From assembly GCF_000397205.1 (NCBI RefSeq), contig NC_021237.1:5687501-5751500 (forward strand): DNA of 64,000 nt, read 5' to 3'. Positions 18,545 to 29,111 of this stretch are shown here, piece after piece. Position 1 is the stretch's first letter, and every line of letters begins with the position of its first letter. Under the pieces are notes generated by a model that searched no databases, was not told the DNA's origin, and saw nothing but the letters and a program-made list of their open reading frames with translations. The DNA is from Pseudomonas protegens CHA0 (lineage in GTDB: Bacteria; Pseudomonadota; Gammaproteobacteria; Pseudomonadales; Pseudomonadaceae). A program made the position numbers and the translations under genes.

Positions 18545-19819
18545 ATGCAGGACGAGTTCAACGATCCGCTCTGGCGCCAGGTACTGTCTGGCGCCCAGAT
18601 GCTCTTCGTGGCCTTCGGTGCCCTGGTGTTGATGCCGCTGATCACCGGTCTCGACCCGAACGTGGCGCTGTTCACGGCGGGTCTCGGGACTCTGTTGTTC
18701 CAGGTGGTGACCGGGCGCCAGGTGCCGGTCTTCCTGGCGTCGAGCTTTGCCTTCATCACCCCGATCATTCTCGCCAAGGGCCAGTTCGGCCTCGCGGCGA
18801 CCATGGGCGGGGTAATGGCGGCGGGCTTCGTCTACACCTTCCTCGGCCTGGCCGTGAAGATCAAGGGCACCGGTTTCATCGACCGCCTGTTGCCGCCGGT
18901 GGTCATTGGCCCGGTGATCATTTCCATCGGCCTGGCCATGGCCCCCATCGCCGCCAACATGGCCATGGGCAAGGCCGGTGACGGCAGCGAGCTGATTCAT
19001 TACCAGACGGCGATGATGATCTCGATGCCCGCGCTGCTCACCACCCTGATCGTCGCGGTGTTCGGCAAAGGCATCTTTCGCCTGGTGCCGATCATTTCCG
19101 GCGTGCTGGTGGGGTTTGCCCTGTCGTTCTACTTCGGCGTGGTGGACACCGCGAAGATCGCCGCCGCCCCCTGGCTGGCGCTGCCGCACTTCACCGCACC
19201 GGAGTTCAACTGGCAGGCGATCCTGTTCATCGTCCCGGTCGCCCTGGCACCGGCCATCGAGCACATCGGTGGCGTGATTGCGGTCGGCAGCGTCACCGGC
19301 CGCGACTACCTGAAGAAGCCCGGCCTGCACCGCACCCTGTTCGGTGACGGCATCGCCACCACCGCTGCCGGCCTGTTCGGCGGGCCGCCCAACACCACCT
19401 ACGCCGAAGTCACTGGCGCGGTGATGCTGACCAAGAACTACAACCCGAAAATCATGACCTGGGCGGCGGTCTTCGCCATCACCCTGGCCTTTATCGGCAA
19501 GTTCGGCGCGCTGCTGCAAAGCATCCCGGTGCCAGTGATGGGCGGGATTCTCTGCCTGCTGTTCGGCTCGATCGCCGCGGTGGGGATGAATACCCTGATC
19601 CGCCACAAGATCGACCTGGGCGAAGCCCGCAACCTGGTGATCGTCTCGGTGACCCTGGTGTTCGGCATTGGCGGCGTGCTGGTGGGAACCGGTACCGGTC
19701 CGGATGATTTCGGCCTCAAGGGCATCGCCCTGTGCGCCGTTGTCGCCATCGTGCTGAACCTGGTACTGCCGGGGAACGACGGCTGGAAAAACAAGAAGGC
19801 CGATGAGCCTTTGATCTAG
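18545..19819 (+). CDS. uraA: Uracil permease (NCS2/UraA family)
   Basis: A 424-residue inner-membrane proton symporter with about 14 helices. The NCS2 signature lies around APAIEHIGGVIAVGS (about residues 236-250), whose Glu binds uracil in the E. coli structure; the second motif GGPPNTTYAEVTG (about 279) is also intact. Tight coupling to upp supports uracil as substrate rather than xanthine. Confidence 0.95.
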   Translation: MQDEFNDPLWRQVLSGAQMLFVAFGALVLMPLITGLDPNVALFTAGLGTLLFQVVTGRQVPVFLASSFAFITPIILAKGQFGLAATMGGVMAAGFVYTFLGLAVKIKGTGFIDRLLPPVVIGPVIISIGLAMAPIAANMAMGKAGDGSELIHYQTAMMISMPALLTTLIVAVFGKGIFRLVPIISGVLVGFALSFYFGVVDTAKIAAAPWLALPHFTAPEFNWQAILFIVPVALAPAIEHIGGVIAVGSVTGRDYLKKPGLHRTLFGDGIATTAAGLFGGPPNTTYAEVTGAVMLTKNYNPKIMTWAAVFAITLAFIGKFGALLQSIPVPVMGGILCLLFGSIAAVGMNTLIRHKIDLGEARNLVIVSVTLVFGIGGVLVGTGTGPDDFGLKGIALCAVVAIVLNLVLPGNDGWKNKKADEPLI

Positions 19820-19826
19820 AGAACCC

Positions 19827-19872
19827 TTCGCCGGCAAGCTGTCTCCCACGCAGGAGCCGGCTTGCCGGCGAA
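19827..19872. repeat. REPIN (paired inverted REP elements)
   Basis: CTTCGCCGGCAAGCTG at 19827 faces GGAGCCGGCTTGCCGGCGAAG ending at 19872. It sits between the convergent uraA and hemH genes, where it may also act as a transcript end. Confidence 0.82.
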
Positions 19873-19877
19873 GCTAT

Positions 19878-20903
19878 TTACAACGCCAGCGGCGCTCGCT
19901 CGCACAAGGCGTTCAAGGCCTTGGCCCATTGTGGGTCGTCATTCAGGCAAGGGATCAACACCAGGTCCTCCCCTCCCGCCTCGCGAAACTGCTCGCGACC
20001 GCGATCACCGATCTCCTCCAGGGTTTCGATGCAGTCGGCGACAAATGCCGGGCACATCACCATGACTTTCTTTACTCCCTGCTTGGCCAATTCATCAAGC
20101 CGCGCCTCGGTGTAGGGCTCGATCCACTTGGCCCGTCCCAGACGAGACTGGAACGACACCGACCAGGTGCCATCCGCCAATCCCAAGTGCTCGGCCAAAG
20201 CCGATGCGGTGCGCATGCACTGGGCGCGGTAACAGGTGGCCAGCACCGCCGGCGAAGCATTGCGGCAACAGTCGGCGTCCTTGAAGCAATGCTGGCCGGT
20301 CGGGTCGAGCTTGGTCAGGTGGCGTTCCGGCAGGCCGTGAAAGCTGAGCAACAGATGATCATGCTCCCGGGCCAGGTATGGCTTGGCGCTGGCCGCCAGG
20401 GCCTGGATGTACTCAGGCTGATCGTAGAACGGCTGTAGCACGCTGAATTGCACGTCCAGCTTGCGCTCGCGCACCACGCGCCTGGCCTCTTCGATCACGG
20501 TGGTCACCGTGCTGTCGGCGAACTGTGGGTAAAGTGGTGCCAGGGTAATCTTCTTCTGTCCCTGTGCCACCAGCTTGAGCAGCGCCGACTCGATCGAAGG
20601 TTCGCCATAACGCATCGCCAGCTCGACCGGCCCCTGCTTCCACTGCTCGCTCATTACCTTCTGCAGACGCCGGCTGAGCACCACCAGCGGCGAACCCTCT
20701 TCCCACCAGATCGACGCGTAGGCATGGGCCGATTGCTCTGGCCGCTTGATCAGGATCAGCGACACCAGCAAGCGTCGAACCGGCCAGGGCAGGTCGATCA
20801 CATAAGGGTCCATGAGGAATTGGTTGAGGTAGCTGCGCACGTCCGCCACCGAAGTGGAAGCCGGCGAACCCAGGTTGACCAGGAGCAACGCGTGATCGGT
20901 CAT
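19878..20903 (-). CDS. hemH: Ferrochelatase
   Basis: A 341-residue enzyme inserting Fe2+ into protoporphyrin IX, the last step of haem synthesis, at the cytoplasmic face of the membrane. The metal-binding histidine sits in [12 protein letters not shown] (about residue 189) and the conserved acidic segment in [15 protein letters not shown] (about 290). The N-terminal [10 protein letters not shown] is typical. It runs in tandem after the TIGR01777 gene with 8 bp between them. Confidence 0.96.
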   Translation of the reverse strand: MTDHALLLVNLGSPASTSVADVRSYLNQFLMDPYVIDLPWPVRRLLVSLILIKRPEQSAHAYASIWWEEGSPLVVLSRRLQKVMSEQWKQGPVELAMRYGEPSIESALLKLVAQGQKKITLAPLYPQFADSTVTTVIEEARRVVRERKLDVQFSVLQPFYDQPEYIQALAASAKPYLAREHDHLLLSFHGLPERHLTKLDPTGQHCFKDADCCRNASPAVLATCYRAQCMRTASALAEHLGLADGTWSVSFQSRLGRAKWIEPYTEARLDELAKQGVKKVMVMCPAFVADCIETLEEIGDRGREQFREAGGEDLVLIPCLNDDPQWAKALNALCERAPLAL

Positions 20904-20911
20904 GCAACGTC

Positions 20912-21820
20912 CTATTTCAGAGGCGGCTGGACACAGGCGTCCAGGGCCGCAGGCAAATCAGTGAACTGGAAAGTGAAACCCGCTTCCAGCAACCGCGCGG
21001 GAACGGCACGCTGGCCTCCCAGCAACAGCAACGACAATTCACCCAAGGCCAGGCGCAGGAAAAACGCCGGCAGCGGTATTAGTGCGGGTCGGTGCAGCAC
21101 CCGCCCCAAGGTCTTGGCGAACTCGCGGTTGCGCACCGGTTTTGGCGCGCAGGCATTATAAGGACCCTGCGCCCCAGGCTGATGCACAAGAAAATCAATC
21201 AGGGCGATTTGATCGTCGATATGAATCCACGGCATCCATTGTCGGCCGTTGCCGATCGGCCCGCCCAGCCCCAGCTTGAAGGGCAGCAGCAGGCGCGACA
21301 AAAAGCCGCCCTCGGGCGACAGCACCAAACCGGTGCGCACCAGCACCACACGCACGCCCATGGCTTCGGCGCGCTGGGCAGTTTCTTCCCAGGCAATGCA
21401 CAACTGGCTGGCAAAGTCCTCGTTGACCGGGGGCGAATCCTCGCTCAGCTCCCGTTCGCCACCGTCGCCGTACCAGCCCACCGCCGAGCCCGACACCAGC
21501 ACACCGGGTTTGTGTTCGCGGCTTTCGAGCCAGGCCAGCAGGGTTTCAGTCAGGGCAATGCGGCTGTGCCACAGCAGCGCCTTGCGCTTGTGGCTCCAGG
21601 GCCGATCGGCGATCGGCGCCCCGGCCAGGTTGATCACCGCGTCCACCGGGATCTGGTCCAGCTCTTGCAACGCCTTGACAGCCCGCACCTGGGGACCGCA
21701 CAGGGCGGCAACCTTATCGGGTTGGCGAGTCCATACACTCAACTGGTGACCCTGGGCCTGCCAGTGACGACACAGGGCACGCCCGATCAAACCAGTACCG
21801 CCGGTCAGCAATATATGCAT
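20912..21820 (-). CDS. TIGR01777 family NAD(P)-dependent epimerase-like protein
   Basis: A 302-residue extended SDR protein (YfcH-like). The nucleotide motif [15 protein letters not shown] starts at residue 6; the active-site region reads [12 protein letters not shown] (about 111), and a DUF1731 C-terminal domain follows ([17 protein letters not shown] and onward). The substrate is unknown across the family. It precedes hemH on the same strand and is divergent from the FAD oxidoreductase across a 194-bp region holding LitR-type hexamers. Confidence 0.88.
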   Translation of the reverse strand: MHILLTGGTGLIGRALCRHWQAQGHQLSVWTRQPDKVAALCGPQVRAVKALQELDQIPVDAVINLAGAPIADRPWSHKRKALLWHSRIALTETLLAWLESREHKPGVLVSGSAVGWYGDGGERELSEDSPPVNEDFASQLCIAWEETAQRAEAMGVRVVLVRTGLVLSPEGGFLSRLLLPFKLGLGGPIGNGRQWMPWIHIDDQIALIDFLVHQPGAQGPYNACAPKPVRNREFAKTLGRVLHRPALIPLPAFFLRLALGELSLLLLGGQRAVPARLLEAGFTFQFTDLPAALDACVQPPLK

Positions 21821-21933
21821 GACATCTTCCTCGCGTGGCGTTTTACCCGAATCACTAGTCTATTTTTATAAGCAGGGATCTTTTCAATCGGACAGGCTGT
21901 GTTTTAACGATAGACAACCTGAACAACCGATGA

Positions 21934-23213
<1,280 letters not shown>

Positions 23214-23237
23214 CCGGCGCAACCGCAGGGCAATACC

Positions 23238-23311
23238 TATACAAAAAATTTGACTTGTACAACTTTAATTCTATGATGAAGACAGGTTGTACAACGTTAG
23301 GTTTTTGTACA
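23238..23311 (+). promoter_or_regulatory. Promoter with two LitR-type operators before the TudS-phrB operon
   Basis: Two exact pairs are present: TATACA (23238-23243)-N12-TGTACA (23256-23261), and TGTACA (23288-23293)-N12-TGTACA (23306-23311). The first overlaps a good promoter, TTGACT (23250-23255), 16 bases, TATGAT (23272-23277). The second lies at about the transcription start. From memory, the published PplR (class II LitR) site of P. putida has this same form. The likely binder is the MerR protein encoded in this operon. Confidence 0.8.
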
Positions 23312-23333
23312 GGTAAGCCCTGGAGGTTGCAGC

Positions 23334-24284
23334 ATGTCCGCCAAGCCGAAAATTGCCATCAGCGCCTGCCTGATGGGTGTGGAAGTCCGCTACAACGGTG
23401 GACACAAAGAGTCCCGGCTGTGCAGCCGAGTCCTCACCGAACACTTCGACTTCGTGCCCCTGTGCCCGGAAGTCGCCATCGGCATGGGCACCCCCCGCGA
23501 ACCTATCCGACTGGTCGGCGACCCCGAGCAGCCGCGGGCCGTGGGCACCGTGGACCCCAGCCTGGACGTCACTCTGCCCCTGGCCGAATATGGCGAGCGC
23601 ATGGCGGCCGAGGTCGATGACATCTGCGGCTACATCTTCATGCAGAACTCGCCCTCCTGCGGCCTGGAGCGAGTCAAGGTGTACCAGGCCAACGGCATTC
23701 CCCATCGCAACGGCGGTCGCGGCATCTATGCCCAGGCGTTCTGTCAGAAACATCCCGATCTGCCAGTGGAAGAAGCCGGGCGCCTGAACGATCCGGTGCT
23801 GCGGGAAAACTTCCTGACTCGGGTCTACGTCTATCGCGACTGGCAGGCGCTGCTCAAGCAAGGCCTGACTCGCCGCGCCCTCACGGACTTCCACTCGCGC
23901 TGCAAATACCTGCTGATGGCCCATCACCCGGTGCAGTACAAGACCCTGGGCAATCTGCTGGGCAGCATGGGCAAGAGCGATCCGAGCCTGATCGGCCCGC
24001 GCTATTTCAGCGAGCTGATGGCGGCGCTGAGCAAATGCGCGACCCGCGGCACCCACAGCAATGTGCTGCAGCACCTGAGCGGCTACCTCAAGCAAGCCAT
24101 CAGCAGCGCGGACAAGCAGGAAGTGCAGCATGTCATTGGTCAGTACCGTCACGGCATCGTGCCTCTGGTGGTGCCCCTGACCCTACTCAAGCACCACTTC
24201 CGCCAGCACCCCGATCCCTACATCGCCCAGCAGTTGTATTTGCAACCGCACCCGGAAAACCTCAGCCTGCGCAACGCGATCTGA
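23334..24284 (+). CDS. DUF523 (TudS-like) and DUF1722 fusion protein
   Basis: A 316-residue two-domain protein. Residues 1-150 are DUF523: KIAISACLMGVEVRYNG, PLCPEVAIGMGTPREP and MQNSPSCGLERVKVY. Their cysteines (about 11, 44 and 109) match those that hold a [4Fe-4S] cluster in the thiouracil desulfurase TudS. Residues 190-310 are DUF1722 (YbgA), with YKTLGNLLGSMGKSDP. In E. coli, ybgA sits next to phr, as here. The desulfidase activity is inferred from family knowledge. First gene of the regulated operon; GGAGG precedes its ATG. Confidence 0.87.
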   Translation: MSAKPKIAISACLMGVEVRYNGGHKESRLCSRVLTEHFDFVPLCPEVAIGMGTPREPIRLVGDPEQPRAVGTVDPSLDVTLPLAEYGERMAAEVDDICGYIFMQNSPSCGLERVKVYQANGIPHRNGGRGIYAQAFCQKHPDLPVEEAGRLNDPVLRENFLTRVYVYRDWQALLKQGLTRRALTDFHSRCKYLLMAHHPVQYKTLGNLLGSMGKSDPSLIGPRYFSELMAALSKCATRGTHSNVLQHLSGYLKQAISSADKQEVQHVIGQYRHGIVPLVVPLTLLKHHFRQHPDPYIAQQLYLQPHPENLSLRNAI

Positions 24285-24287
24285 GCC

Positions 24288-25223
24288 ATGAAAGCACTCG
24301 ACCAACAGGCCGAAGACAACAGCGCCCACTACCGGCGCGCCCTGGATGAAGGCTGGCTGCCGATTCGCGAAGTGGCGCGCCAGACCGGGGTCAACGCCGT
24401 CACCCTGCGCGCCTGGGAGCGCCGTTACGGACTGATCGTGCCCCTGCGCACCCCAAAGGGCCACCGCCTGTACTCCCAGGAGCAGGTGCAGGAAATCCTC
24501 ACCATCCTCACCTGGCTCAATCGCGGGGTGGCGGTCAGCCAGGTCAAGCACCTGCTGGACAGCGCCCCAAGCGCCAGCACACCGGCCGAGAACGACTGGC
24601 AGCGCCTGCGCCAGACCCTGAGCCTGGCGATCAGCCAACTGGCCGAGCGCAAGGTCGACGACACCTTCAACCAGGCCATGGCCCTGTATCCGCCGCGCAC
24701 CCTGTGCGAGCACCTGCTGATGCCGTTGCTGGCAGAACTGGAGCAGCGCTGGCAGGGTCAGTTCGGCAGCCAGATGGAGCAGGTGTTCTTCTACTCCTGG
24801 CTGCGCAGCAAGCTGGGGGCACGGATCTACCACAACAATCGACAGCTGCAGGCCCCACCGCTGCTGCTGGTCAACCAGTCGGACCTGCCGCTGGAACCCC
24901 ACCTGTGGCTGACCGCCTGGCTGGCCAGCAGCGCCGATTGCCCGGTGGAAGTCTTCGACTGGCCACTGCCCGGCGCCGAACTGGCCCTGGCCGTCGAACG
25001 CCTGCAGGCCCGAGGCCTGCTGCTGTATTCAAGCAAGGCCCTCAACCCTGCGCAGTTGCCCAGGCTGCTCAACGGCATCGACTGCAAAAAATTCATCGCC
25101 GGACCCGCGGTGTGCATCCATCCCGCCGAGTGGTCCGTATGTCTCTCTGAAATCGCCGATCTGCACCTGGCCCAGGACCCGATAACGGCCTGCCAAGCGC
25201 TGCTTGAGCGAGGACTCTTCTGA
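24288..25223 (+). CDS. MerR-family regulator, class II LitR/PplR-like
   Basis: A 311-residue regulator. The MerR helix-turn-helix covers about residues 24-92 (LPIREVARQTGVNAVTLRAW, then ERRYGL). The rest has the size and layout of the cobalamin-binding LitR/CarH light sensors: a helical domain with LCEHLLMPLLAELEQRWQGQ, then a Rossmann-like part. Both B12 signatures are degenerate: the expected Glu-His after the Trp reads EQ, and there is no DxHxxG. This defines class II LitR, which in P. putida acts with LOV photoreceptor proteins. It is probably autoregulated through the hexamers at 23238-23311. Confidence 0.83.
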   Translation: MKALDQQAEDNSAHYRRALDEGWLPIREVARQTGVNAVTLRAWERRYGLIVPLRTPKGHRLYSQEQVQEILTILTWLNRGVAVSQVKHLLDSAPSASTPAENDWQRLRQTLSLAISQLAERKVDDTFNQAMALYPPRTLCEHLLMPLLAELEQRWQGQFGSQMEQVFFYSWLRSKLGARIYHNNRQLQAPPLLLVNQSDLPLEPHLWLTAWLASSADCPVEVFDWPLPGAELALAVERLQARGLLLYSSKALNPAQLPRLLNGIDCKKFIAGPAVCIHPAEWSVCLSEIADLHLAQDPITACQALLERGLF

Positions 25224-25236
25224 ACCGGGAATCAGC

Positions 25237-26682
25237 ATGCAATTGATCTGGCTGCGCAGCGACCTGCGCCTACATGACAACACCGCCCTCTGCGCCGCCA
25301 CCCAGCGTGGCCCGACCGTAGCGGTGTACCTGCTGAGCCCGGAGCAGTGGCAGGCCCACGACGATGCGCCGTGCAAGGTTGACTTCTGGCTGCGCAATCT
25401 GCAGTCGTTGAGCAAGTCCCTGGGCCGGCTAAACATCCCCCTGCTGATCCGCAGCGCCGCCACCTGGGACCAGGCCCCCCAGGTCCTGCTGGAACTGTGC
25501 CGACAACTGCAGGTACGCATGCTGCATTTCAACCAGGAATACGGGATCCACGAAAGCCGTCGCGACGCCGCAGTGACCCGGGTTCTGGAAGAGGCCGACA
25601 TCAGTGTCCAGGCCCACCTCGATCAACTGCTGTTCCAGCCCGGTAGCGTGCTGACCAAGAGCGGCGGCTACTTCCAGGTCTTCAGCCAGTTCCGCAAGGT
25701 CTGCTACAGCCGCCTGCACAGCGCACTGCCGGCCCTGGTCGCCAGTCCCAAGGCGCAATTGCCGCTGTCGATCCAGGCCGATCCCGTGCCCCGTCATATC
25801 GACAGCTTCCCATCCCCCAGCCAATCACTGCGCGACCTCTGGCCGGCCGGCGAAGATCAGGCCCTGGGCCGCCTGGAACAGTTCACCGACGAGCAGATCC
25901 ACTACTACCAGAGCGAACGCGACTTCCCGGCCAAGCCCGGCACCAGCCAGCTTTCGCCCTACCTCGCCGCCGGAGTGATCTCGCCGCGGCAATGCCTGCA
26001 CGCCGCCTTGCGCTGCAACCAGGGAGAGTTCGAAAGCGGCAATCCCGGCGCCGTCACCTGGATCAACGAACTGCTGTGGCGCGAGTTCTACAAACACATC
26101 CTGGTGGGTTACCCACGGGTTTCCCGGCACCGCGCCTTCCGCCCGGAAACCGAGGCGGTGGCCTGGCGCGACGCCCCCGAAGACCTGACGGCCTGGCAAG
26201 AAGGGCGCACCGGCCTGCCGATCATCGACGCCGCCATGCGCCAACTGCTGGAGACCGGCTGGATGCACAACCGCCTGCGAATGGTGGTGGCGATGTTCCT
26301 GACCAAGAACCTGCTGATCGACTGGCGTGAAGGCGAGCGCTTCTTCATGCGCCACCTGATCGACGGCGACCTGGCGGCGAACAATGGCGGCTGGCAATGG
26401 AGTTCCTCCACCGGCACCGACGCCGCGCCGTACTTCCGCATTTTCAACCCCGTGAGCCAGTCGGAACGTTTCGATGCCGAAGGGCGCTTCATCAAGCACT
26501 GGCTGCCGCAACTGGCGGGGTTGAACAAAAAGGATATCCACAACCCGGGGGCCATGGGCGGCCTGTTCGCAGTCGCCGACTACCCGGCGCCCATGGTCGA
26601 CCTGGCCATGTCCCGGGATCGCGCCCTGGCCGCCTTCAAGGCCCTGCCTGCGCGGCCGGACGCGGGGGGGACCCATGACTGA
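25237..26682 (+). CDS. phrB: Deoxyribodipyrimidine photolyase (class I CPD)
   Basis: A 481-residue flavoprotein that uses blue light to split cyclobutane pyrimidine dimers. The N-terminal antenna domain begins MQLIWLRSDLRLHDN. The FAD domain carries the family signature around GWMHNRLRMVVAMFLTKNL and WSSSTGTDAAPYFRIFNP. Length matches class I photolyases (about 470). ATG 25237 is chosen because homologues begin directly with this strand; it follows the MerR stop by 13 bp. Cotranscription with the LitR-like gene fits light induction. Confidence 0.95.
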   Translation: MQLIWLRSDLRLHDNTALCAATQRGPTVAVYLLSPEQWQAHDDAPCKVDFWLRNLQSLSKSLGRLNIPLLIRSAATWDQAPQVLLELCRQLQVRMLHFNQEYGIHESRRDAAVTRVLEEADISVQAHLDQLLFQPGSVLTKSGGYFQVFSQFRKVCYSRLHSALPALVASPKAQLPLSIQADPVPRHIDSFPSPSQSLRDLWPAGEDQALGRLEQFTDEQIHYYQSERDFPAKPGTSQLSPYLAAGVISPRQCLHAALRCNQGEFESGNPGAVTWINELLWREFYKHILVGYPRVSRHRAFRPETEAVAWRDAPEDLTAWQEGRTGLPIIDAAMRQLLETGWMHNRLRMVVAMFLTKNLLIDWREGERFFMRHLIDGDLAANNGGWQWSSSTGTDAAPYFRIFNPVSQSERFDAEGRFIKHWLPQLAGLNKKDIHNPGAMGGLFAVADYPAPMVDLAMSRDRALAAFKALPARPDAGGTHD

Positions 26683-27100
26683 CTTCCTCCAGCGCTTCGC
26701 CCGGGACTTCGCCAGCCTCGACAAGCACAACCTGCAGCGCCTGGATCAGCTCTACAGCGAGGACATCCAGTTCACCGACCCGCTGCACGAGGTCAATGGC
26801 TTGCCGCGCCTACGGCACTACTTCGCCGAGCTGTACGCCAATGTCAGCGAACTGCGCTTCGACTTCCACGGCATCGATACCTGCGGCGAAGGCCAGGGCT
26901 ACCTGCGCTGGACCATGAGCTACCGCCACCCGCGCCTGCGCGCTGGCCAGCTGGTCCGGGTCGCCGGCTGCTCGCACCTGCATTGGCGTGACGACAAGGT
27001 CTACCGGCATCGCGACTATTTCGACGCCGGCGCGCTGCTCTATGAACACCTGCCGGTACTCGGCACGGTGATCGCCTGGTTGAAAAGGAGGCTCGGATGA
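26675..27100 (+). CDS. NTF2-like (SnoaL) family protein
   Basis: A 141-residue single-domain protein with the cone-shaped NTF2 pattern: helix FARDFASLDKHNLQRLDQLY, then EDIQFTDPLHEVNGLPRLRH, then strands through YRHRDYFDAGALLYEHLP. Members are small-molecule enzymes or binding proteins; the ligand is unknown. It overlaps the end of phrB by 8 bp and the SDR start by 4 bp, so it belongs to the operon. Confidence 0.85.
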   Translation: MTDFLQRFARDFASLDKHNLQRLDQLYSEDIQFTDPLHEVNGLPRLRHYFAELYANVSELRFDFHGIDTCGEGQGYLRWTMSYRHPRLRAGQLVRVAGCSHLHWRDDKVYRHRDYFDAGALLYEHLPVLGTVIAWLKRRLG

Positions 27101-27867
27101 ACCCGGCAATGCCACGGCGGATCTGGCTCACCGGTGCCAGCAGCGGCATCGGTGCGGCGCTGGCCGAAGAGCTGCTCAAGGCCGGCGCCCAGGTGGCCGT
27201 CAGCGCCCGTTCACGCGAGCCCCTGGAGGCCCTGGCCCAGCGGTATCCGGGTCGGGTGCTGGTGGTGCCCGGCGATCTCACCGACGCCCTGCAAGTGCGC
27301 GAGATCGGCAAGCGCATCGCCCAGGCCTGGGGCGCCCTGGACACGGCGATTCTCAATGCCGGCACTTGTGAATACATCGACGTGCAGCAATTCGAGGCGG
27401 CGCTGATCCAGCGTGTGCTCAACAGCAACCTGCTGTCCGCCGGCTATTGCATCGAAGCCGCACTGCCCTTGTTGCGGGCCGGCAATCAGCCCCATCTGGT
27501 GGGCGTGGCCAGTTCCGTGACCTATCTGCCGCTGCCCCGGGCCGGCGCCTACGGCGCCTCCAAGGCCGCCCTGCGTTACCTGCTGCAATCCTTGCGCATC
27601 GACCTGGCCGCCGAGGGCATCGACGTCACCGTGGTCAGCCCGGGCTTCGTCGATACCCCGCTGACCGCGCGCAACGACTTTGCCATGCCCATGAGCTGGC
27701 CCGCCGCCAAGGCCGCCCGACATATCCACAAGCGTCTGTCACACCGGGATCTGGAGATCGCTTTCCCCGCCCCGTTCATCTTCGGCCTCAAGCTGCTGTC
27801 CTGGCTGCCCGGCCGCTTGCAACTGGCCATCGGCAAACGCCTGGCCCGCACGGGGAGTGCATCGTGA
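27097..27867 (+). CDS. Short-chain dehydrogenase/reductase
   Basis: A 256-residue classical SDR. The cofactor motif TGASSGIGAALAEELL starts at residue 12, the NAG-equivalent reads ILNAGTCEY (about 86), the catalytic Ser lies in GVASSVTYLP (about 136) and YGASKAALRY holds the Tyr and Lys (about 150). The substrate is unknown; the operon context suggests a lipid. The start overlaps the NTF2-like stop (ATGA). Confidence 0.9.
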   Translation: MNPAMPRRIWLTGASSGIGAALAEELLKAGAQVAVSARSREPLEALAQRYPGRVLVVPGDLTDALQVREIGKRIAQAWGALDTAILNAGTCEYIDVQQFEAALIQRVLNSNLLSAGYCIEAALPLLRAGNQPHLVGVASSVTYLPLPRAGAYGASKAALRYLLQSLRIDLAAEGIDVTVVSPGFVDTPLTARNDFAMPMSWPAAKAARHIHKRLSHRDLEIAFPAPFIFGLKLLSWLPGRLQLAIGKRLARTGSAS

Positions 27868-29111
27868 AAATCGCCATTATCGGTAGCGGCATCGCCGGCC
27901 TGACCTGCGCCTACGTTCTCAACCGTCGCCATGACATCCGGGTCTTCGAGGCCGGCAGCTGGATCGGCGGTCACACCCATACCGTGGAAGTCAGCCACAA
28001 CGGCGAAACCCAATCCGTGGACACCGGGTTCATCGTCTTCAACGACTGGACCTACCCCAACTTCATCCGCCTGCTGGGCCAGATCGGGGTCAAGTTCAAA
28101 CCCACCGAGATGAGCTTCTCGGTGTGCGATCCGGCCTCGGGCCTGGAGTACAACGGCAACAACCTCAACAGCCTGTTCGCCCAGCGGCGCAACCTGCTGT
28201 CGCCCGGGTTCTGGGGCATGCTGCGGGACATTCTGCGCTTCAACAAAGCCGCCTTGCTCGATCTGCAGCAGCAGCGGATCGCCGCCGACACCACCCTTGG
28301 CGACTACCTGAAAAACCAGGGCTATGGCGAGCGTTTCATCCAGCACTACATCGTGCCCATGGGGTCGGCGATCTGGTCGATGTCACGGGTGCAGATGCTC
28401 GGTTTCCCCTTGCAGTTCTTTGTGCGTTTCTTCAAGAACCACGGCTTGCTGTCGGTGAACAATCGTCCCCAGTGGTGCGTGATCGAAGGCGGCTCAAGCC
28501 GCTATATCGAACCGCTAACCGCCTCTTTCCGCCAGCACATCCGCCTCGACTGCCCGGTGCAACGGGTCGAGCGCGACGAAACCGGCGTGCTGATCCACAG
28601 CGCCGCCGGCAGCGAACGCTTCGACAAGGTGGTGTTCGCCTGTCACAGCGACGAGGCCCTGCAACTGCTGGCTAGCCCCAGCCGGGCCGAGCGGGAGATT
28701 CTCCAGGCCCTGCCCTACGCCGACAACGACGTGGTACTGCACACCGATACCCGGCTGCTGCCCCGCCGGCGCCTGACCTGGGCCAGCTGGAACTACCGCC
28801 TGGACGCCAGCGGCGACAAAGCCGCCGCCGTGACCTACGACATGAACATCCTGCAAGGTCTGAAGAGCGACACCACCTTCTGCGTCAGCCTCAACCAGAC
28901 CGCGGTCATCGACCCGACGCAAATCCTTGCCCGCTTCACTTACGCCCACCCCCAGTACAGCCTCGAAGCGGTGGCGGCCCAGGCCCGCTGGAGCGAGCTG
29001 CAAGGCGCCCAGCACAGCTTCTACTGCGGCGCCTACTGGGCCAACGGCTTTCACGAAGACGGCGTGGTCAGTGCGTTGCGCGTGGCCCAGGCCTTTGGTG
29101 AACAACTGTGA
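27864..29111 (+). CDS. FAD-dependent oxidoreductase, desaturase/amine oxidase-like
   Basis: A 415-residue flavoprotein with an N-terminal FAD fold (VKIAIIGSGIAGLTCAYVLN) and GGHTHTVEVSHNG, the pattern of NAD(P)-binding amine-oxidase-like proteins found beside CFA synthase genes. In furan fatty acid synthesis the desaturase UfaD is of this general type, so an acyl-chain desaturation or isomerisation role is plausible but unproven. The GTG at 27864 overlaps the SDR stop (GTGA). It is followed by DUF1365 with a 4-bp overlap. Confidence 0.87.
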   Translation: MKIAIIGSGIAGLTCAYVLNRRHDIRVFEAGSWIGGHTHTVEVSHNGETQSVDTGFIVFNDWTYPNFIRLLGQIGVKFKPTEMSFSVCDPASGLEYNGNNLNSLFAQRRNLLSPGFWGMLRDILRFNKAALLDLQQQRIAADTTLGDYLKNQGYGERFIQHYIVPMGSAIWSMSRVQMLGFPLQFFVRFFKNHGLLSVNNRPQWCVIEGGSSRYIEPLTASFRQHIRLDCPVQRVERDETGVLIHSAAGSERFDKVVFACHSDEALQLLASPSRAEREILQALPYADNDVVLHTDTRLLPRRRLTWASWNYRLDASGDKAAAVTYDMNILQGLKSDTTFCVSLNQTAVIDPTQILARFTYAHPQYSLEAVAAQARWSELQGAQHSFYCGAYWANGFHEDGVVSALRVAQAFGEQL

